Shown: positions 1 to 8,201 of the stretch, in pieces
Position numbering within the stretch: position 1 is the stretch's first letter
Layout of the letters: each line of letters starts with the position of its first letter
Source: Salarchaeum sp. JOR-1
Lineage (GTDB): Archaea; Halobacteriota; Halobacteria; Halobacteriales; Halobacteriaceae
NCBI RefSeq assembly: GCF_007833275.1
Contig: NZ_CP042240.1
Span: 114,916 to 178,915 of the forward strand
Direction: 5' to 3'
Length of the DNA stretch: 64,000 nt
The notes under the pieces: generated by a model
Told to the model about the DNA's origin: nothing
The model's input: the letters and a program-made list of their open reading frames with translations, nothing else
The model's database searches: none
Translations under genes and position numbers: made by a program

Positions 1-2
1 GT

Positions 3-311
3 CTCAGTGAGGAGTTCGATGTGGAGACTGTAAACGATGGTCGGGAGGCATGGGAGTACTTAGAAGAGTCTCCGGATTCATTACCGAAGGCGGTGATTCT
101 CGACGTCATGATGCCAGAGATGGACGGGTTTTCGGTTCTAGACCATATCCGGGAGAACGACGGGATGCAGGACGTTCAGGTTATTATGTTGACATCACGG
201 AGTCGGGAGGAGGACATCGTTCGAGCGCTCGAGGGAGGCGCGGACGATTTCCTGGCGAAGCCCTTCAATAAATCCGAACTGTACGGACGTGTACAGCAAA
301 CTCTCCAGTAA
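3..311 (+). CDS. Response regulator receiver domain (5' end outside window)
   Basis: The frame is open to the left edge, so the start lies upstream. The visible part covers most of a CheY-like receiver: ILDVMMPEMDG holds the phospho-acceptor Asp, MLTSRS the switch Thr/Ser, and LAKPF the conserved Lys. The protein ends about 25 residues after that Lys, so no output domain follows. It is either a stand-alone receiver or the C-terminal receiver of a larger regulator. The capC-capB pair follows on the same strand after 53 bases; a regulatory link is only inferred from proximity. Confidence 0.85.
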   Translation, partial: LSEEFDVETVNDGREAWEYLEESPDSLPKAVILDVMMPEMDGFSVLDHIRENDGMQDVQVIMLTSRSREEDIVRALEGGADDFLAKPFNKSELYGRVQQTLQ

Positions 312-364
312 GCGACCATACAGAATTGAAAGTATAAAGATGCATGGGCTGATAGACCGTTACA

Positions 365-1531
365 ATGTGGGTGGCCACACTAGTCGCCGTGATCGGTCTA
401 TTAGGCGTCGGGGCTATCACTCAATTCACCGGGTATCGTATGGGCGGATCAATCACCATTCCCATTCTTGCCGTGTACTCTTTGAAGAACTTCGTCATGC
501 TCCCCGTTTTTGTGTTGAGCGCAGCAGCCGCGTACGTTGGCCTCTGGATCCTCCGTCGTCGAACGTTGATATTTGGTCGTGACGAGCTCATTGCAGCGAT
601 GGTCATCGGCACAACCGTTCCAGTAGTCACGCTCTTTTTCATTCTGCAATTAGGACTTGAGGTGGGAGTAATCGCGTTTCTGGGAAGTATTCTCCCTGGA
701 CTCGCAGCGTACAATTACCATCGAATCAAGCCGGAGTATCGCCGAAACGACCTCTTGGCGAGTGTCGGGTTGTTCGTTACTCTCACTGCGCTCGGTTGGG
801 TACTGATTTCCAATGGATATGCGCGTGAATTTGGTGCGCTGACGCCCCCAGTCCTTTTTTCTTCGACGGCAGACGTCGCTATCTACAAAGGTGTTTCAGT
901 GTCCCTCGACCCCGAACCCGTCATCCTCCCTCGAGAGATTGTGGCCGGACTGTTCGCTGGTGGGCTGGTTCTATCTGAACGGCTCCGGGGTCAGTTCGGT
1001 GTTCGGGTCGGAATCATCGGTGCGGTCCTCCTCGCGATTTACGCGCTAGCGAGCTATTGGCTCGTACTCCTGTACGTCCTTTTGCTCGCGCTATCGTTTG
1101 GCTTCATCCAGCTGTCGAACTACCTCACACTCCGGTACGGACGAGTGCTTCTCGGAGTGACTGTCGCAGTCGCGATCTTCGCCGCAGTATCGCTGACGTT
1201 TGTCGTACCAATTGAGCGAGGGCTGTCGGCGTTCTTCACCGCGATTTTGGCAGGTGTTGGCGCGTACAACGCGCATGCGTCGGCACCATTCGAGCGCCGC
1301 CTCGTCGTCCCGCTTCAGATCGTGGTCTTCATCCCCGCATTGATCGTCGCTCGACTGTTCAGTGCTCCCCAACCTCGTGGGTTTCCACAAGAGCTGACGT
1401 TGCCTGTCCTGGGGATTGCAGCGGTTCTCTGGGTGGCTGCCTTGGGTATCGCGTATTGGTATACCGTGTCACCTCCAAGCGAAGAGGAGGTTCTCTCTGC
1501 GTCGGTTCTCTCTGAAGGGGGTGAACCATGA
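365..1531 (+). CDS. capC: CapC/PgsC-like poly-gamma-glutamate biosynthesis membrane protein
   Basis: 388 residues, almost entirely hydrophobic, with roughly ten predicted membrane segments. The central GSILPGLAAYNYHRIK stretch and a later LAGVGAYNAHA copy look like the two internally repeated PgsC/CapC halves (family knowledge: membrane subunit of the poly-gamma-glutamate synthase/export complex, working with CapB). The stop overlaps the capB start by ATGA, implying translational coupling. Bacterial PgsC is about 150 residues, so this is a long, duplicated archaeal form. No CapA or CapE gene is visible downstream. The start is the ATG shortly after the TAC-rich leader at 360. Confidence 0.75.
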   Translation: MWVATLVAVIGLLGVGAITQFTGYRMGGSITIPILAVYSLKNFVMLPVFVLSAAAAYVGLWILRRRTLIFGRDELIAAMVIGTTVPVVTLFFILQLGLEVGVIAFLGSILPGLAAYNYHRIKPEYRRNDLLASVGLFVTLTALGWVLISNGYAREFGALTPPVLFSSTADVAIYKGVSVSLDPEPVILPREIVAGLFAGGLVLSERLRGQFGVRVGIIGAVLLAIYALASYWLVLLYVLLLALSFGFIQLSNYLTLRYGRVLLGVTVAVAIFAAVSLTFVVPIERGLSAFFTAILAGVGAYNAHASAPFERRLVVPLQIVVFIPALIVARLFSAPQPRGFPQELTLPVLGIAAVLWVAALGIAYWYTVSPPSEEEVLSASVLSEGGEP

Positions 1532-3168
1532 GTCGGACCGCCTTCGAGATCTACGGCCGTGGGTTCGGCTGGTCGTGGCGTCTTAGGGGCCCAGCGGAGG
1601 TACTAGCAACCGGGAGTCGCCACTACGACACGTCCCGAGCAGCTCGCGAAGCAATTGATCTCGTTCGCGCCGCTGTTACAGAACTATCGGGGAACGAAGA
1701 GTCCTTCCCAGACACCGACGTCGACGCCCCCGACATCATCGTCGAACGAGAGGCCACACCGACGGGAGAACTCCCGGAAGAACGAAACAACTGGGTCTGG
1801 CGGCTCCAAACTGCAGACGGGGTACTGGGGCATAGTGCCGATCGCTTCCCGACGGAAGTGGCAGCACAGTCCGCGGCGGACCAGTTCCTCGACTATGCGG
1901 CGGGGGCGCTGCCGATGTTCTTGGTTGGGGCGGAGTACGAGTGGAAGACCGGCCCGAAGCCAATCGAAGTCGGCTCGTCGAGTTTGACAGGACTGGTCAA
2001 TGAAATAACGAGAGGTATTCGACATCGTAAGGTTCTCGATCAGATCGATACCCAGATTGTCGTCTCGGGAACCCGTGGTAAATCCTCAACCACCCAACGG
2101 CTCGACGATATCTTCAACCGCCGAGGGTACGATACACTCACGAAGATCACCGGCAATCATCCACTACTGATCCACAACGGCGAAGTCCATCCCATCGAAC
2201 GACGGGGCCCCCGAACGACGCTCTACGAGAATATCAGTCTCATCGCCGAGTTCGTTCCCGAACTCGATGCGTACGAGCCAGACGACGTCGCTATCTTCGA
2301 GAATCAGGGGATTACGGAATATACGACCCGGCTGTTCAATCAGCGTCTGACCAACCCGGACATCATCGTGTTGACAAACGTCCGCCAGGACCACACAGAT
2401 ACCCTCGGGAAGACTCGAACAGACCTCGCACGTGCGTTTGCGCGGTCGGTTCCGGCGGGAACACACGTCGTGAGCGGTGAGCAACACCCGGTGTTGCACG
2501 AATATATGCGAAAAGAGATCGACCGTCGCGGAGGGACTATCGAGCAGGTTGATATTCCCGACGAACACGAAGGGCTAATCGGTTCTGAAACGATTCACGC
2601 AGTCAATGCGGTGTTAGATGTTGTTGGCGAATCGCCACTTCCAGCCGAGGAGATCGAATCGTTCCTCAGTGCGATCCAACCGACGTGGATAGAACTTGAA
2701 GACGGACGCATCTTCAACGCTGCCGAGGTGAACGACGTCGAAAGTACTGAGATGGTTCGACGGGTGCTCGCCGATGACGAATGTATCACCCCGTTCGTGT
2801 ACCTCCGGCGAGACCGGCGAGGGCGTACAGCGTCATTTGCTCAATATATCGAGTTGCTATTCGAGCGAGAGTTAATCGAGGAAGCTCATGTCGGTGGAGC
2901 TAACACACGTGCGTTCGCCGAAAACGTCGATGTTCCGACCGAGTGCCACAGTCAGAATGCGGACCCGGAACAGGTTCTAACTGAACTGTTCACCGCTGGC
3001 CGGCCAGTCATCCTCATGGGTAACACGGTGGACGAGTTTATGCGTGAGATGCAGGCATCGATTGAACAACGAGTGAAAGAGAAAAAACAGGCCGCCTCGG
3101 CAAGCGAAACTGTTGACCTTTCTGAACAGGGGAGCGCGGAAGCGACTAAACCAAAAGGCCACGAGTAA
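1528..3168 (+). CDS. capB: CapB/PgsB-like Mur-ligase-fold poly-gamma-glutamate synthase with N-terminal YegP-like extension
   Basis: 546 residues. From about residue 165 it is a CapB-type amide ligase: the ATP-binding loop is SGTRGKSSTT (about 179-188), followed by TLTKITGNHPLL, an IFENQGITEYT segment and VLTNVRQDHTDTLG, all typical of PgsB/CapB. Known role: ATP-dependent polymerisation of glutamate at the cytoplasmic membrane with CapC. The first 130 residues hold two copies of a short W-W-R-L pattern (GWSWRLR near 14-20 and NWVWRLQ near 87-93, each followed by an Ala-rich helix), resembling DUF1508/YegP repeats. Usual CapB length is about 390-440, so the extension is real extra sequence. 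Whether the operon makes an extracellular polymer or glutamyl conjugates cannot be read from sequence. Confidence 0.8.
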   Translation: MSRTAFEIYGRGFGWSWRLRGPAEVLATGSRHYDTSRAAREAIDLVRAAVTELSGNEESFPDTDVDAPDIIVEREATPTGELPEERNNWVWRLQTADGVLGHSADRFPTEVAAQSAADQFLDYAAGALPMFLVGAEYEWKTGPKPIEVGSSSLTGLVNEITRGIRHRKVLDQIDTQIVVSGTRGKSSTTQRLDDIFNRRGYDTLTKITGNHPLLIHNGEVHPIERRGPRTTLYENISLIAEFVPELDAYEPDDVAIFENQGITEYTTRLFNQRLTNPDIIVLTNVRQDHTDTLGKTRTDLARAFARSVPAGTHVVSGEQHPVLHEYMRKEIDRRGGTIEQVDIPDEHEGLIGSETIHAVNAVLDVVGESPLPAEEIESFLSAIQPTWIELEDGRIFNAAEVNDVESTEMVRRVLADDECITPFVYLRRDRRGRTASFAQYIELLFERELIEEAHVGGANTRAFAENVDVPTECHSQNADPEQVLTELFTAGRPVILMGNTVDEFMREMQASIEQRVKEKKQAASASETVDLSEQGSAEATKPKGHE

Positions 3169-3213
3169 AACGGTAGCTTCTGTACGGGTTCGGCCTTTTG
3201 ATTAGATGGAGAC

Positions 3214-3229
3214 GGCCCTGTTGAAACCC
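3214..3229 (+). repeat. Isolated IS-end-like motif GGCCCTGTTGAAACCC
   Basis: This 16-mer closely matches the two ends that bound the segment at 48266-49001 (GGCTCTGTTGAACTCC and GGCTCTGTTGAAATCC). It probably marks a solo end of the same insertion-sequence group. No partner end was found nearby. Confidence 0.4.
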
Positions 3230-3273
3230 TATCGTTCCAACATTTGACTCGCTGGAATAGCCGTTAGATAGGT

Positions 3274-3480
3274 GTGCGTATGGGTCGAAAGAACCTCTCG
3301 ACTGCGTCGAGACGCAATCCGTCTCTTGTGCGTCTTCAACTTGCCCTCAAGTCTGGAACAGTGACGCCGAAGCGCGGATTTACCGCCTACCCTGATCGGT
3401 TCGAGGCCGAGTTCACGGACAAGCCCCGTCCTCAACGAGCGCGTCAGCGCGAGTAGGGCGGGGTAGTTGACTGCGTGGCT
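3274..3480 (+). mobile_element. Probable right-end remnant of an IS200/IS605-type (TnpB) element
   Basis: The stretch encodes only a short basic peptide (3274-3456) with no recognisable TnpB core. It ends in a strong hairpin: CCCCGTCCT at 3424-3432 pairs with AGGGCGGGG at 3455-3463 (one G-U), enclosing a second stem CGCG-tcag-CGCG (3440-3451), followed by TAGTTGAC. This stem architecture is typical of the right end, and of the guide-RNA scaffold, of haloarchaeal IS200/IS605 elements as remembered. Transposase and left end are absent. Assignment rests on the hairpin and is tentative. Confidence 0.4.
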
Positions 3481-3519
3481 TCGAATGATTAATATCTGTG
3501 AGCGAGCAGTCATCGGTCT

Positions 3520-4335
3520 ATGACTGATTGGCGAGAGCGGATGGAATCTGGGTCAGAAATTCTGCGCCACCAGGCTGTTCGCATTCCGCTCCCAGACGTG
3601 GACGCAGAGCGCTCCGTCCACGACAATATGATGCGGATTGCGGCCGCTGGCGAGCGAAAAAGCAAGTTACTCGATGACCCGGACGTGCCGTTAACGGAAG
3701 TCTATGAGGATGAACTGGCCGAGATGAGACAGAGCTTCAAGCACCGCTTGCAACAGGTCGCTGGCGAAGACTACTACGATGTTGCAACCGCGTACCTCGA
3801 CGGCGAGCGTGACGACTGGATCGGGGCACTCGCAGCGTATTATCTGGACTGCTATTATCGCTTGCAGGAGCGCTACACCGTCGACGAGCACATTTTCTTT
3901 TTGGTGATTCTGCGATATCCGGAGTGTATCACTGTGAACCTCAGTTTTCCCACCGGTGAGATCAGCTCCGACGCAGTTCGCTACGAGTCCGCCAAGCACG
4001 TCGAATCCGAGCTCGACGAGCACGACCAAAAACAATTCTACGCTGACTGTCAGTACTCACAGCACAAAGCTGCGGAATACCTTCGCGAGAACGTCGATTG
4101 TATTCGCGAAGCGTTCCCAGACCCAGAGACGACTCTGTTCAAGCAGCGTCGATACGGAGGATTCGTCCACATCACAGGCAGACAAGGAGCGACATTCGCG
4201 GAGATACTCGAGTCTCTCTCCCCGAATCCAGACCGGTTCGATGACGAGGCATCGACACCTGGTCTCGTTTCGGAAGGATCAGAAGCCAAACGAGCGAAGC
4301 AGGAGTTCCTTACCGACGCCAAGATTGTACTCTGA
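3520..4335 (+). CDS. Conserved-looking hypothetical protein, 271 residues
   Basis: Begins with ATG (MTDWRERMESG) a few bases after the IS remnant. It is acidic, soluble and predominantly helical, with many aromatic residues in the middle (AYYLDCYYRLQERY, residues about 107-120). No signal peptide, membrane segment or catalytic motif was recognised. The C-terminus is Ser/Glu-rich. Codon use and acidity fit a real haloarchaeal gene. It stands alone, with no convincing operon partner, in a region disturbed by mobile-element remnants. Function unknown. Confidence 0.65.
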   Translation: MTDWRERMESGSEILRHQAVRIPLPDVDAERSVHDNMMRIAAAGERKSKLLDDPDVPLTEVYEDELAEMRQSFKHRLQQVAGEDYYDVATAYLDGERDDWIGALAAYYLDCYYRLQERYTVDEHIFFLVILRYPECITVNLSFPTGEISSDAVRYESAKHVESELDEHDQKQFYADCQYSQHKAAEYLRENVDCIREAFPDPETTLFKQRRYGGFVHITGRQGATFAEILESLSPNPDRFDDEASTPGLVSEGSEAKRAKQEFLTDAKIVL

Positions 4336-4731
4336 TCGGTAGAAACGCTGTACTTAACGAAATGCCGCACCACATCGGGATGGGTTCGCCGTAGCTGGAG
4401 TTGGCGTGGAACAGCCGATCAGTAGAGACGCGAACCAGTACGGGAGCCTCTGACCTGAGAATCTGGTAGCTGTTTCTGCGTGGTTTCTGACAGTATACCG
4501 GAATAGAATTGAGGTCAGCAGATATAACCCCATTCAGAACGGGATTAGTATTGATTCACTGTCGTTTTGTACGGACGTACCCTCCGAACTTCTGAACTGC
4601 TGAGCTGGCGATTTCTGTATAGTGGTATGTAGTTTACGCCTATTCCGGGGGTTTTGGCCGATATGGCGTGTTGTTTGGTTGTCTGGGTGGGACAACAATA
4701 CACCAAAAATTATACTCTACGTTATATTTAG

Positions 4732-4908
4732 TCGCTATCCGCCCAGAACTACACCCTTAGACTACCCGAGCGCCAAAGCGACACCGATGACGACCAGACT
4801 CCTCAACCAACGACGGCCCCCTCGAACGCGACCGCCTCGGTCTCCCCCACCGTCCGAAGCGACGGTCGACCGCGGTCGAAATCCGGTGAGTCTGTGCGAT
4901 CGATGTGA
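4732..4908 (+). pseudogene. Possible decayed coding remnant in the 4336-5108 gene-poor gap
   Basis: From 4336 to 5108 no intact gene is convincing. One frame (4732-4908) has no start codon but reads as a haloarchaeal-style Asp/Thr/Pro-rich tail (QSDTDDDQTPQPTTAPSNAT) ending in TGA, so it may be the tail of a lost gene. The part before it (4450-4730) is AT-richer and featureless. Confidence 0.2.
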
Positions 4909-4960
4909 TAGCAACGCAAATCGACGTATCACGAGCGGTTCGCTCGCACCCGCTCTAGCT

Positions 4961-5419
4961 AACAGTAGTTGCTAGCGCGATTTCTTTATTCAGAAAGGTG
5001 CCTGAAACGGCTGAATCGGTAAGTAGGTATGCGTACGTTGCGACAATTGAGTTTAGAATACAGCGGTGGTATTGGGTTCGAAGTAGCCGATGCCCACGTG
5101 AGTGTGAGTTACTGTGGATCCACAGATCGTTCGACAGTTTTGACCCCAACATACGTGATTGCTCCTACGAAGAGCATCTCTATAACTATGTTCGCCACAG
5201 CAGATTTGATGAATGATAGCTGTATTAATTGAGTGATCGCCACCCCAAGAGCCGGAAAAAAGCCAGCGGCAAGCAGGGGTTTGAATCTAACCATATCGAA
5301 GGTAGAATATATGTACGTATAACTTATTTGGTCGTTGTTAGCACTCATTCTCTTCCCTGAACTAACCGGCTGTTTCACCCAGTACTCTGAATAAAGAAAC
5401 CGTATCGTCAACTACTGCT
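4961..5419. mobile_element. About 460-bp element bounded by imperfect 54-bp inverted repeats
   Basis: The left arm 4961-5014 and right arm 5366-5419 are inverted copies. CAGTAGTTG (4963-4971) matches CAACTACTG (5409-5417). TTTCTTTATTCAGA (4981-4994) exactly matches TCTGAATAAAGAAA (5386-5399). TGAAACGGCTGA (5003-5014) matches CCGGCTGTTTCA (5366-5377) with two changes. Between the arms lies only one small membrane-protein gene. It resembles a MITE or a decayed transposon; no transposase and no clear target duplication was seen. Confidence 0.5.
5109..5294 (-). CDS. Small membrane protein, 61 residues
   Basis: Starts MVRFKPLLAAGFF. It has two hydrophobic stretches, residues about 6-27 and 31-51, separated by a short polar turn, and a charged C-terminus. 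The start at 5294 is preferred over upstream options because a TATA-like AAGTTATAC (complement of 5317-5325) lies about 25 bases upstream, as in leaderless haloarchaeal transcripts. It lies entirely inside the inverted-repeat element. Function unknown. Confidence 0.5.
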   Translation of the reverse strand: MVRFKPLLAAGFFPALGVAITQLIQLSFIKSAVANIVIEMLFVGAITYVGVKTVERSVDPQ

Positions 5420-5473
5420 AACACGCGAGAGCCCGTAGAACTAGCGCCGGAGCCCGATCCGACAGCTGCCCCA

Positions 5474-5637
5474 ATGTACACGCGGACAGTCGGCGTACTG
5501 GCCGTCATTGCAGTCGTCGTGCTCGCTGCGTGCGGCGGCCGGCGCGAGCACGAGCCGCCTCCGTCATCGCGACGGGTTTCGCCGCGGTCTGCCGAACTCC
5601 GAACCCGAAGACTGAGTCGCCGGGAGGGGAACGATAA
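5474..5637 (+). pseudogene. Truncated or frameshifted lipoprotein-like leader
   Basis: The first 22 codons encode a near-perfect lipoprotein signal: a hydrophobic run ending LAACGG, with a lipobox Cys. After that the same frame becomes Arg-rich, out-of-frame-looking sequence that runs without a stop into the recombinase gene. The frame offset by one base reads more naturally (SVIATGFAAV) and stops with TAA at 5635-5637, overlapping the next small ATG. A one-base indel in a short lipoprotein gene would explain both. The lipobox should not be treated as the N-terminus of the recombinase. Confidence 0.3.
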
Positions 5638-5732
5638 TGCGTACCGAGTCCGTATCTGCGAGTATGAACGGAGTCGTGAACGAGACCGTGGTCGGCGCTG
5701 CGCTGCGAGGCGACCGGATCCGGGAGCGCTGA
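5637..5732 (+). CDS. 31-residue small ORF before the recombinase
   Basis: ATG at 5637 is preceded by GGGAGGGGAAC, a good Shine-Dalgarno-like stretch, and overlaps the previous TAA. The peptide starts MRTESVSASMNG and ends three bases before the recombinase ATG. Its position suggests a leader or coupling peptide; coding status is uncertain. Confidence 0.3.
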   Translation: MRTESVSASMNGVVNETVVGAALRGDRIRER

Positions 5733-5734
5733 GT

Positions 5735-6985
5735 ATGCCCCGGTACGCTCGCTTCGACGGGCTCGACGACTTCGCCGCGTTCTATCGCGAGACCGTCGTT
5801 CCCGCGCTCCGCGACGACCCCGCCTGCGACGTGAACCCCGACCGGGAGACGCCGCCCTACGCGTGGCTGAAAGCGAACTACTCGGGGTTCGTCGAGCGAC
5901 TGCGGCGCGACCACGGGCTTTCGCCGGGCGCGTTCTACGACGAGGTCGGCCTCCCGCCAAACCCCGGCGAGGACGACGAGTGGGGACTCGACCACGACCC
6001 CACGGTGCGCGGGCTGGAGGACTACCTGGAAGAACTCGAACGCGACCGGGGGCGTGCGGCGACAACGGTCGGGCCGCGGCGCTCGCGCCTCCGGACGTAC
6101 GCCACCACGTACCGGGACGTGAACGACACGAGCGACCTGCTCTCGCCGCTGCTGGACGAGACGGCGAAGCCCGAGGAGATCGCGCGCGTCCGAGATACGT
6201 TCCGCGTGCTCGACGAGGAGTTGGGGACGCTTGCCTCGAAGAAGAAGTACGTCTCTGCGGTGAAAAACTGGTATACGTTCCTCGAGGAGATGGGGCGCGG
6301 ACTGTACAATCCGGCGGCGAGCATTCTGAACCGGTTCGGGTGGGACGAGGATCCGCTCTACGACCATCCGGCGCTGTCCCGGGAGGACGTGCAGGCCTTG
6401 CTCGCGGTCGCGAACCCCGACGAACGCTTCCTCCTGTTGGCGCTTGCGGGCTGGGGGTTGCGGCCGGTGGAGGCCTGCGAGCTCCACGTCGACCAGCTCG
6501 TGTTGAGCCCCCCGGAGGGGGACGTGCCGTACGTCGAGTTCGCGGCCGGTGAGCGGAAGAACGCGCGACGCACCCGGAATACGGTGGAGTTGTTAGTCGG
6601 CGTGGACGCGGTTCGGGAGCGAGTGGCCAGGTTCGCGGACGCCGAGGAGTGGAGCGGGTATCTGCTGCCGGGGGAGTCGGACGGGATATCGACGGAGACG
6701 GCGCGTCGGTGGTTCCGGTCGCTCGGGGAGCGCGCGGACGTGTCGGTGGCGGGCGAGCCGCCACTGCCGAAGATGGGGCGGCGGACGTGGTATCGGCTGT
6801 ACCGCCGGCAGCGCCCGGACATCGAGGCCGGGACGGCAGCCGTCGCCGCCTCCCAAGGGAGTCGTGATCCGTCGGTCTCGGAGCGGAACTACCTCGACGA
6901 GCGCTCGCGGCGACAGGCGCGTGCGGACGCAATGCGCGACCTCGTTCGCGCGGAGTTCGCGGACATCTTCGAGCGCTACCTCTGA
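5735..6985 (+). CDS. Tyrosine recombinase / XerD-like integrase, 416 residues
   Basis: The ATG at 5735 (MPRYARFDGL) begins the natural protein; upstream in-frame sequence is not integrase-like. Residues about 150-210 form a SAM-like core-binding domain (VSAVKNWYTFLEEM). The catalytic domain shows GWGLRPVEACEL (catalytic Arg) and AGERKNARRT (beta-hairpin Lys). KMGRRTWYRL stands at the usual HxxR position with Lys for His. The nucleophile Tyr is in SERNYLDE (about 386). Its place beside parA and the iteron arrays suggests site-specific integration or dimer resolution for a plasmid-like replicon. No attachment site was identified. Confidence 0.8.
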   Translation: MPRYARFDGLDDFAAFYRETVVPALRDDPACDVNPDRETPPYAWLKANYSGFVERLRRDHGLSPGAFYDEVGLPPNPGEDDEWGLDHDPTVRGLEDYLEELERDRGRAATTVGPRRSRLRTYATTYRDVNDTSDLLSPLLDETAKPEEIARVRDTFRVLDEELGTLASKKKYVSAVKNWYTFLEEMGRGLYNPAASILNRFGWDEDPLYDHPALSREDVQALLAVANPDERFLLLALAGWGLRPVEACELHVDQLVLSPPEGDVPYVEFAAGERKNARRTRNTVELLVGVDAVRERVARFADAEEWSGYLLPGESDGISTETARRWFRSLGERADVSVAGEPPLPKMGRRTWYRLYRRQRPDIEAGTAAVAASQGSRDPSVSERNYLDERSRRQARADAMRDLVRAEFADIFERYL

Positions 6986-7112
6986 GGAAATAGAACCGGG
7001 GCGAGAAGACTCACTCGGACGCTCGACGACACGTACCGACGGTCACGGACAGCCAAACCGCCGGCTCGGATCGCCGTTGGCCATCGGCGGTCGGAACCCG
7101 AAGACCGATAGA

Positions 7113-7278
7113 GTATAGCTATATCTTATAGGTGAATCGTATAGTCAGTAAGTATAGTCGGAGTGTATAGAAATTCCGTATAGTGAGGAGGGAGCGGTCT
7201 GTAAGGGGTATAGCGGGGGAAGCGAGCGGTACCCTACGCCCATAAAGTATAGTTATAGAGTATAGCTATATGGTATAG
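7113..7278 (+). repeat. GTATAG iteron array, mostly 13-bp phased (putative centromere/operator)
   Basis: Nine exact GTATAG copies start at 7113, 7139, 7152, 7165, 7178, 7208, 7247, 7260 and 7273, and a TTATAG copy at 7126 fills the one gap in the first run. Spacing is 13 bp within each run, or multiples of it, except the single 30-bp step 7178-7208. Best units read GTATAGYTATARR. The array fills the gap between the recombinase stop and the parA start (6986-7340) and ends about 60 bases before parA. It is likely the binding site of the ParA partner protein. Confidence 0.75.
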
Positions 7279-7340
7279 CTGTATATTGTGGCTGTTGGTT
7301 GTGACCTATCTTTATCAGTGATGCGTGTGTCCCCCCGTGT

Positions 7341-8201
7341 ATGCTGACGTACACCCCAGTGTCGGAGGCGGGCGGCGTGGGAAAGACCACGACCGCCGCG
7401 ACACTCGCAGTCAGTCACGCGCGGAACGGCCAGGACGTTCTCGCGATAGACATGGACACGCAGAACGGAAGTCTGACGTACTTCTTCGGGCCGGACTACG
7501 ACCGGGGCGACCCGGACGCGGACAACCTCGTCCGCCACCTCGTCGGCCGCCCGAAGGGCGACTTCGCCGACCTCACGCAGACCGTCGAGGCGGGCGTCGA
7601 CCTCGTGCCGTCGCACAACATGCTCGAGGACGTCCACGAGTTCCTGCTCAACGAGAAACAGCAGGCCGAGCGGCTCGGCGAGTCGTTCAGCATGTACCAT
7701 CAGCTTCACCGCGTGCTCAAGGACGCGAACGTGCGCGACGAGTACGACGTGGTCATCGTCGACACCGCGGGGAAGGCTGGGCCGATCCTGTACAACGCGC
7801 TGGTCGCAGTTCGGAACGTCGTGATCCCGTTCGAAGCGACCGCGAAAGGCCAGGAGTCCATCGAGGGCCTGGACGACCTGGTGGACGGCCTGGAGGAGAA
7901 TATCGGCGTCGACGTGGGCGTGCTCGCCGTCCTTCCACTTGGGTTCAAGAACACGCGCGACCAGCGGGAGATTCTGGAAGATCTCCGGGTGCAGGGGTTC
8001 CCGGTACCGGTCGTCATCGGAGAGCGGAGTTCGCTGATGGAGGGGTGCTGGAAACAGCAATGTAGTCCATTCCGCTATATCGAAGAACACCGGGAGCGAG
8101 AGCGGGAGTACGAGCTCGAAACCATAGAACAGTTCGAGGAGCTCGCTCGCTACCTCGAACGGGAGGCTGGACTCGACACGCCCGAGGGGGTGACCGCGTA
8201 A
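7341..8201 (+). CDS. parA: ParA-family partition ATPase
   Basis: 286 residues. The deviant Walker A is EAGGVGKTT (residues about 9-17), in which Ala occupies the place of the usual signature Lys before GG; as remembered, this variant is common among haloarchaeal ParA/Soj proteins. IDMDTQNG (switch I) and VIVDTAGKAG (Walker B) follow. Known role: ATP-dependent positioning of plasmid or chromosome DNA together with a centromere-binding partner. The gene overlaps the next one by TAATG, and iteron arrays lie on both sides, so this is a complete partition cassette. Confidence 0.9.
   Translation: MLTYTPVSEAGGVGKTTTAATLAVSHARNGQDVLAIDMDTQNGSLTYFFGPDYDRGDPDADNLVRHLVGRPKGDFADLTQTVEAGVDLVPSHNMLEDVHEFLLNEKQQAERLGESFSMYHQLHRVLKDANVRDEYDVVIVDTAGKAGPILYNALVAVRNVVIPFEATAKGQESIEGLDDLVDGLEENIGVDVGVLAVLPLGFKNTRDQREILEDLRVQGFPVPVVIGERSSLMEGCWKQQCSPFRYIEEHREREREYELETIEQFEELARYLEREAGLDTPEGVTA

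Noticed and set aside
5505..6932. Long minus-strand frame opposite the recombinase
   Set aside because: Pro/Arg-rich low-complexity translation, typical antisense shadow of a GC-rich haloarchaeal gene.
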